NCBI RefSeq assembly: GCF_024721305.1 | Contig: NZ_JAMXOD010000020.1 | Location: 1-47,159, forward strand | Length of the DNA stretch: 47,159 nucleotides | Origin: Aequitasia blattaphilus | Lineage (GTDB): Bacteria; Bacillota; Clostridia; Lachnospirales; Lachnospiraceae | Direction of reading: 5' to 3' | Part shown: positions 42,763 to 47,159 of the stretch, one piece after another | Position numbering within the stretch: the first letter of the stretch is position 1 | How the letters are laid out: the number at the start of each line of letters is the position of its first letter | The notes under the pieces: model-generated | What the model was told of the DNA's origin: nothing | Databases searched by the model: none | The model's input: the letters and a program-made list of their open reading frames with translations, nothing else | Program-made: the position numbers and the translations under genes

Positions 42763-43272
42763 TTACCAGAGGAAGAAATACAAGATTCCATAGTCAATCA
42801 CAGTAAAGACCAATGCAATCAGGGACATATAAAAGCAGCCCTGTAGAAAACCATTAAAATGAAACTTATAATCTTTCCATCCCTTGCAATGTTCTGTTCC
42901 AGGTATCATGAGCCAATCAGGTGTAATGGCACAAACAATCAACCAGTCTAATATCAGTAAATCAACAATATTCCAAAAAAAGCAAATAATCCAAAGATGC
43001 AGGAGTAATGACCAGAAGGATATGGGGGTACTGTGATAATGCCATAGTCCGGCACCCATTAAAGTTCCAATTATAATGAAATATCCTAATATAGAAAAAA
43101 TCAGTCCATTTCGTTTTTGAGGGGCAGACGGTCTTGGGATATTGGCGGCTTCGCGGATATCCTTTGGGTAATCATGCTCAATGAGCCAAGGAAATCGTAG
43201 GATTAAGGTGAAGACCACAATGGACCAGAGAACGGACCAAACAACGGCCTCTAAAAGAACTATAAATTGCAT
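42763..43272 (-). CDS. Membrane protein, 169 residues, unknown
   Basis: The protein has four membrane helices (about 5-27, 58-77, 85-110 and 143-166) with a cytoplasmic loop HDYPKDIREAANIPRPSAPQ. Tyr, Trp and Phe are frequent. It overlaps the TetR gene end by 13 bases, and AGAAGGGATG serves as binding site inside it. It is probably controlled by that TetR protein. I do not recognise the family. Confidence 0.7.
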   Translation of the reverse strand: MQFIVLLEAVVWSVLWSIVVFTLILRFPWLIEHDYPKDIREAANIPRPSAPQKRNGLIFSILGYFIIIGTLMGAGLWHYHSTPISFWSLLLHLWIICFFWNIVDLLILDWLIVCAITPDWLMIPGTEHCKGWKDYKFHFNGFLQGCFYMSLIALVFTVIDYGILYFFLW

Positions 43273-43865
43273 TGCATCCCTTCTTTCTTAAAAATATTTG
43301 AAAACAGCAGATCATACAGCTGATCCAGTGTTCTATTTAAAGCATCGGTATGAAGCTCTGCTTTATTAATTTGCGTTAAGGCCATTATTTTCAGCAGGTT
43401 GCCAATCAGATGTTCATCGAGATCCGGCCGTACATTTTCCATATGACGAAAAAGATAATTCATTACATTGGCTTCTCCATCTATATCCAAAAAGCATTCC
43501 GGAGGTAATTCAGCACGGAGCTTTTCTTTGTCTTCTGGTGTCAAATATTGGTAGATACTATCCTCATTAAAAATAATCTCTTTGAAAAAATCCTGTGCTT
43601 GAGCAATCGGCAGTTTGTCTCTGCCGTCCAGAAGTTCCTCAAAATGTGCCATAAGCTTCATACGCATGGACACAGCAATTTCATAAACAAAATATTCTTT
43701 ACTGGGAAAAAAATTATAAAAGGTGGTTCGTCCTAATCCGGCGGCTTTCGTTACCTTCTCCACACTAGCATGTGTCATTCCATGCTCGCGAATCAGTTCA
43801 AATCCTATTTTCAACATTTCTTCCCGCACTCTTTTTCGATCTTCCTCTGAAAATAAATAAGGCAT
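43260..43865 (-). CDS. TetR/AcrR family regulator
   Basis: The 201-residue protein has the TetR helix-turn-helix in ELIREHGMTHASVEKVTKAA then GLGRTTFYNFFPSKEYFVYE (about residues 21-60) and a helical C-terminal domain. GAGGAG lies before the start. It precedes and overlaps the membrane protein gene, so the two form an operon, probably self-repressed at the inverted repeat 43886-43914. Confidence 0.85.
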   Translation of the reverse strand: MPYLFSEEDRKRVREEMLKIGFELIREHGMTHASVEKVTKAAGLGRTTFYNFFPSKEYFVYEIAVSMRMKLMAHFEELLDGRDKLPIAQAQDFFKEIIFNEDSIYQYLTPEDKEKLRAELPPECFLDIDGEANVMNYLFRHMENVRPDLDEHLIGNLLKIMALTQINKAELHTDALNRTLDQLYDLLFSNIFKKEGMQCNL

Positions 43866-43885
43866 CTTTTTCTCCTCACATCACA

Positions 43886-43947
43886 TTGCGACAGTTTTTA
43901 AAATAATGTCGCAAGACAAGAATAGCATTCCATTGTTGCTTTGTCAA
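43886..43947 (-). promoter_or_regulatory. TetR promoter and operator
   Basis: On the minus strand TTGACA (43942-43947) and TATTCT (43919-43924) are 17 bases apart. Just downstream TTGCGACA (43886-43893) and TGTCGCAA (43907-43914) form a perfect inverted repeat with a 13-base spacer, the expected place for a TetR operator. Confidence 0.75.
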
Positions 43948-43951
43948 CATT

Positions 43952-44191
43952 CAGGATGACATTTTACAGCAGGAATTAAGTCAGACCTCGGATGAAAAGA
44001 TGAAATCCATTATTACCTCCATCCCCATGTCAAAAGGTCTGGAATTTGACGAGGTTATAATCCCAAATGGAGATCGTGCAACTTACTCATCAGAATATGA
44101 CAGAGGTTTACTCTATATCGCCTGTACACGGGCAATGCATCGCTTAATGGTTCTATACGTAGGAGAATTGACGGAATTAGTGACAGAATAA
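43952..44191 (+). pseudogene. UvrD/Rep-type helicase, C-terminal remnant
   Basis: The frame encodes helicase motif V (IPMSKGLEFDEVIIPNGD) and motif VI (GLLYIACTRAMHRLMVLY), the last 80 codons of a superfamily 1 helicase, and ends at 44191. No start or ATPase part precedes it; the frame runs straight into the TetR promoter. The 5' part, normally about 600 codons, was deleted. Confidence 0.8.
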
Positions 44192-44206
44192 GAGGAGGCG
44201 ACTTTG

Positions 44207-44261
44207 TTTCGGTACATCGAAATAAATCAAGAAAATTAGAAGTTATTTCGATATACCGAAA
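44207..44261 (+). promoter_or_regulatory. Two palindromic boxes before the AAA ATPase
   Basis: TTTCGGTACATCGAAA (44207-44222) and TTTCGATATACCGAAA (44246-44261) are each near-palindromes (TTTCG, six bases, CGAAA). Extended by three bases they also form a 19-base inverted pair with one mismatch. A possible -10 TAGAAT lies at 44291-44296. They look like operator sites for a dimeric regulator, about 39 bases apart. Confidence 0.6.
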
Positions 44262-44323
44262 TAAAACTGGATTCTCGAAAGATATTCTGCTAGAATAGGG
44301 GTATCTAGAAGGGAAGTGTATTT

Positions 44324-45523
44324 ATGATTAAAAGAGAAGGTTATCTTAAAAAAATCAGGCCGTTTTATGATAATGAGTTAGTCAAAGTCATTTTTGGAAT
44401 CAGGAGATGCGGAAAGTCAATTCTATTACAGCAAATCATAGATGAGTTAGTGGAAAGAGGCGTAGAGAATGAACAAATCATCTTTATCAATTTCGAGGAT
44501 TTGAAGTACGCTGGGATAAAAAACGCACTTGCATTGAATGATTATGTGCTGGAGAAGATTATAAAGGGGAAGAAGACCTACCTATTTTTTGATGAAATCC
44601 AAGAAGTGGAGGAGTGGGAAAAAGCCATTAATTCTTTTCGGGCTACCCTTGATTGTGATATTTACATCACCGGTTCAAACAGTAAACTTCTCTCAGGAGA
44701 GTTAGCAACCCATCTCTCTGGACGTTATATAAGTATCAAAATAATGCCGTTTACTTTTGCAGAAGCTTGTGAATACATGGGGAAAAGCAAGAACCAGGTA
44801 AATGATGATGATATTATGAATTACATAAATTGGGGTGGAATGCCACAACAATTACAGTTTGAAAATGAAAGGGATAAACGAGTTTTTCTTCAGGATTTAT
44901 ACAATTCAATTATCTTAAGAGATATTGTTGAACGAAATAAAATAAAGGATGTGGGAGTGTTCAAGAGAGTGTTGGAATATTTAATTCAAACACCGGCACA
45001 GATATTTTCTGCCACTTCGGTTTCTAAATATTTTGAAAGCATTAACCTTAAAATATCAACGGAGACACTGTATAATTATATTGAATTTGCAGTCTCTTCT
45101 ATGATTATAGATAAGGTTAAGCGTTATGATGTCAGAGGGAAAAGAGTATTGACGAGGAGCGACAAAATCTATTTAACAGATCTTGGATTTGATAAGATAG
45201 TAAGTTCTGGGATGAAAGTAGAGATTGGTCCACTCTTAGAAAATACCGTCTATAATGAACTTATTGTACGTGGCTATCAAGTGTATGTTGGCAAGACCAC
45301 AAAGGGAGAAATTGATTTTGTGGCATCAAAAGATGGAAAGAATGAATATTATCAGGTGGCGTATTTATTAGCTACCGAGGATGTTATTGAAAGGGAATTT
45401 GGAGCATTTAAAGATATTACCGATAATTATCCGAAGTATGTTCTTTCCCTTGATAAATTTGATTTTTCAAGAGATGGTATTATTCACAAAAATATGATCG
45501 ATTTTCTGTTAGAAGGGAAATAA
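44324..45523 (+). CDS. AAA-family ATPase with DUF4143 domain
   Basis: The 399-residue protein has an AAA_14-type ATPase with Walker A GIRRCGKS (25-32), Walker B YLFFDEIQEV (about 86-95) and ITGSNSKLLSGELATHLSGR, then a DUF4143 domain (about 200-365) with LENTVYNELIVRGYQVYVGK and a nuclease-like GEIDFVASKDG. These proteins are common in gut Firmicutes and Bacteroidetes; their role is not established, though the C-terminal part resembles PD-(D/E)XK folds. AGAAGGGAAG precedes the start. Confidence 0.85.
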   Translation: MIKREGYLKKIRPFYDNELVKVIFGIRRCGKSILLQQIIDELVERGVENEQIIFINFEDLKYAGIKNALALNDYVLEKIIKGKKTYLFFDEIQEVEEWEKAINSFRATLDCDIYITGSNSKLLSGELATHLSGRYISIKIMPFTFAEACEYMGKSKNQVNDDDIMNYINWGGMPQQLQFENERDKRVFLQDLYNSIILRDIVERNKIKDVGVFKRVLEYLIQTPAQIFSATSVSKYFESINLKISTETLYNYIEFAVSSMIIDKVKRYDVRGKRVLTRSDKIYLTDLGFDKIVSSGMKVEIGPLLENTVYNELIVRGYQVYVGKTTKGEIDFVASKDGKNEYYQVAYLLATEDVIEREFGAFKDITDNYPKYVLSLDKFDFSRDGIIHKNMIDFLLEGK

Positions 45524-45524
45524 A

Positions 45525-45977
45525 ATGAAAATATTAGTAGATGCGGATGCATGTCCAGTAGTATCCATAGTGGAGAATATAGCAAAGAAGTATCAGATAC
45601 CCGTGACGCTTTTATGTGATACGAATCACGTGCTGCACTCAGATTACAGTGAGGTTATAACCGTAGGAGCAGGAGCGGATGCAGTGGATTTCAAACTGGT
45701 AAGTATTTGCCAAAAAGGGGATATTGTTGTAACCCAGGATTATGGGGTAGCGGCGATGATTCTGGGAAAAGGAGCCTATGGGATACATCAGAATGGAAAA
45801 TGGTATACCGATGAAAATATCGATCAAATGCTGATGGAAAGACATCTGACCAAGAAAGCCAGAAGCGCAAAGAAGAAAAATCATCTGAAAGGGCTGTCAA
45901 AGAGGACGGCAGAGGATGATAAACGGTTTGAGGAATCAATGGACAAACTAGTTCAAAAGGCGAACATCACTCCGTAG
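45525..45977 (+). CDS. YaiI/YqxD family protein (DUF188)
   Basis: The 150-residue protein has the family markers: KILVDADACPV at the start, VTVGAGADAVDFKLVSICQKGDIVVTQDYG in two adjoining segments, and a basic C-terminus. The fold is PIN/NYN-like, so a nuclease role is possible. It starts one base after the ATPase stop, so the two genes are one unit. Confidence 0.85.
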   Translation: MKILVDADACPVVSIVENIAKKYQIPVTLLCDTNHVLHSDYSEVITVGAGADAVDFKLVSICQKGDIVVTQDYGVAAMILGKGAYGIHQNGKWYTDENIDQMLMERHLTKKARSAKKKNHLKGLSKRTAEDDKRFEESMDKLVQKANITP

Positions 45978-46136
45978 TAAGTGCTTTTTCTACCCATAAA
46001 TTAAGAGAATCTATTACGAGAGACATTTTCTCAAGATCCTTTTTTATTCTTGGTTAGGTCATTTAAGATCGCAAGCATCTCAAAAAATACAAACGGTTTT
46101 AGGTGATTTAGAGAACTGGGAACGAAGAATTCAATA

Positions 46137-46209
46137 ATAATGTGATTTGATCCACATAAAAACGTATAATAATGTGATAGAATACACATAATTATGTATA
46201 ATGGTGTGA
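46137..46209 (+). repeat. Tandem 32-bp repeat with ATGTG/CACAT dyads
   Basis: ATAATGTGAT occurs at 46137-46146 and 46169-46178, exactly 32 bases apart, each followed after five to six bases by CACAT. A third, degenerate unit (ATAATGGTGTGA) starts at 46198 and includes a TATAAT box (46197-46202). They stand 26 bases before the DUF1905 gene and are probably regulator sites at its promoter. Confidence 0.6.
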
Positions 46210-46234
46210 AAAGAGACGTTTTGGAGGTGACAAT

Positions 46235-46855
46235 ATGGGTAAAATTTATGAATTTGATGCTGTGATTATAGAAGAGGTAGAGCACAATGGTGCTTATGTT
46301 GAAATTCCATTTGATGTGAAAGAGACATTTGGGAAAGGACGGGTTCCTGTTCATGCTACTTTTGATGGAGAACCTTATGATGGACAGGCTGTGAAGATGG
46401 GAACACCGTGTCATATCATCGGAATCCGAAAAGATATCCGTAAAAAAATCCAAAAACAGCCAGGAGATACAATTCACGTATCAATTACAGAACGTACCCC
46501 TGAATCACCAACCATTAAGACGGTTTCGGATTACATCGCCCAATATGATGGTGAGACAAAGGAACGTCTTGAGAAACTAAGAGCACTTGTTCTTGCCAGT
46601 AACCCAGATATAACAGAGAAAATCTCCTGGGGGATGATGACCTTTGTTCTGCGTGGAAATCTGGTGCATTTTGCAGCGGCAAAGCATCACATAGGATTCC
46701 ACCCTGCCCCCAGCGCAATTGAAACATTTGCAGATCGGTTGACCGAGTATAAGTGCTCCAAGGGAACGGTACAGCTTCCCTATACAAAGCCAGTTCCTTA
46801 TACTCTAATTCAGGAGATGGTGAACTTTCGTATACAGGAAAATTTAGCGAAATAA
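46235..46855 (+). CDS. DUF1905-DUF1801 two-domain protein
   Basis: The 206-residue protein has a DUF1905 N-terminal domain (about 1-85; [37 protein letters not shown]) and a DUF1801/YdhG-like C-terminal domain (about 95-205; [34 protein letters not shown], then [16 protein letters not shown]). DUF1801 folds resemble iron chaperones of the YdhG/Fra group; no function is proven. TGGAGGTGACA precedes the start, and the tandem repeats lie in its promoter. Confidence 0.8.
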   Translation: MGKIYEFDAVIIEEVEHNGAYVEIPFDVKETFGKGRVPVHATFDGEPYDGQAVKMGTPCHIIGIRKDIRKKIQKQPGDTIHVSITERTPESPTIKTVSDYIAQYDGETKERLEKLRALVLASNPDITEKISWGMMTFVLRGNLVHFAAAKHHIGFHPAPSAIETFADRLTEYKCSKGTVQLPYTKPVPYTLIQEMVNFRIQENLAK

Positions 46856-47159
46856 AAACTCAAACAAGCTCCCAACGCAGTACGGCTGTTTTTTACCAAA
46901 AGCTAACGTATAAGTGTTGAAAAATGTAATATTTCCAAAAAAGTTCATGCAATATAATGTGAATTTAATGAAAAAACCCATTGAAATCAACACGAACATG
47001 AATTATACATATGAGTATGCACATAAAGGAGACCGTTGTATGTATAGAAAAATAGCGAGCTTTTTAACAAAAACATCAAGAATTCTCCTTCCTCTATAGG
47101 GAGTGAGATGAATTGATTTACTTGCCTGTCGGCAATGAAAAGGTTTTTGACTGAAATCT
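46856..47159 (+). other. Right-edge stretch without a firm gene
   Basis: No complete gene is convincing. A 19-codon frame at 47040-47099 (MYRKIASFLTKTSRILLPL) has AAAGGAGACC before it and may be a small peptide or a remnant cut by decay. An open frame from 46914 has no binding site. The stretch may belong to a gene past the window. Confidence 0.4.

Noticed and set aside
46137-46209. Possible CRISPR array
   Set aside because: Only two and a half units, no unique spacers of equal size and no cas genes.
46031-46477. Minus-strand frame of 148 codons opposite the DUF1905 gene
   Set aside because: Overlaps a well-supported gene and its promoter repeats; very Phe/Ile/Ser-rich, as expected for an antisense frame.

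Overview
The window looks like chromosome of a gut-type Clostridia, probably Lachnospiraceae (inference). Supporting this are strong GGAGG-type ribosome binding sites, A+T-rich intergenic DNA, TTGACA-17-TATTCT/TATAAT promoters, AgrC/LytTR-type signalling, Feo iron transport, and a Tn4451-like mobilizable element carrying tet(O). I saw no rRNA, tRNA or CRISPR array.

Layout. Positions 1-5800 are a patchwork of small stand-alone genes (VOC, DUF3788, PhzF, DUF2461, HD hydrolase) mixed with broken ones (YdeI-like, pyridoxamine-oxidase-like, hexapeptide acetyltransferase remnant). Positions 5836-10708 (minus strand) hold a five-gene ABC export operon behind a MarR regulator; both units have near-identical promoters with a shared operator-like sequence. 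Positions 10768-12596 hold a BlaI/M56 (BlaR-like) pair. Positions 12620-16304 hold a TetR gene and a feoA-feoB-feoC-like operon that ends in a membrane protein fused to a CxxC heavy-metal domain.

Positions 16554-27556 are an 11,003-bp integrated element: tnpV, tet(O) with its attenuator leader, a small Cys-rich protein, sigma-like regulators (one with an internal stop), a RepA-like ATPase, a candidate oriT framed by four copies of a ~43-bp repeat, a MobV relaxase, ParB-like and PC4-like proteins, and a large serine recombinase (TnpX type). All its genes read on the plus strand. The element sits between two GA dinucleotides inside a hybrid sensor kinase. Removing it with one GA restores an unbroken 960-residue frame and a canonical receiver motif, which fixes both ends to the base.

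Positions 30373-42751 are a glycoside-utilization locus: GH2 enzyme, GH78 alpha-L-rhamnosidase, GPH-type sugar symporter, a circularly permuted GH3 enzyme with a membrane anchor at each end, a small four-helix membrane protein, and a LytTR response regulator with an AgrC-like kinase. The likely job is to trim and import rhamnose-containing plant glycosides (inference). Positions 42763-47159 hold a TetR/membrane-protein pair, a UvrD-type helicase remnant, an AAA/DUF4143 ATPase behind two palindromic boxes, a YaiI/YqxD (DUF188) protein and a DUF1905-DUF1801 protein behind tandem repeats.

The least explained structures are the repeat-framed oriT, the doubly anchored permuted GH3 with its four-helix partner, the Feo-linked membrane/HMA fusion, and the duplicated operator-like promoters.
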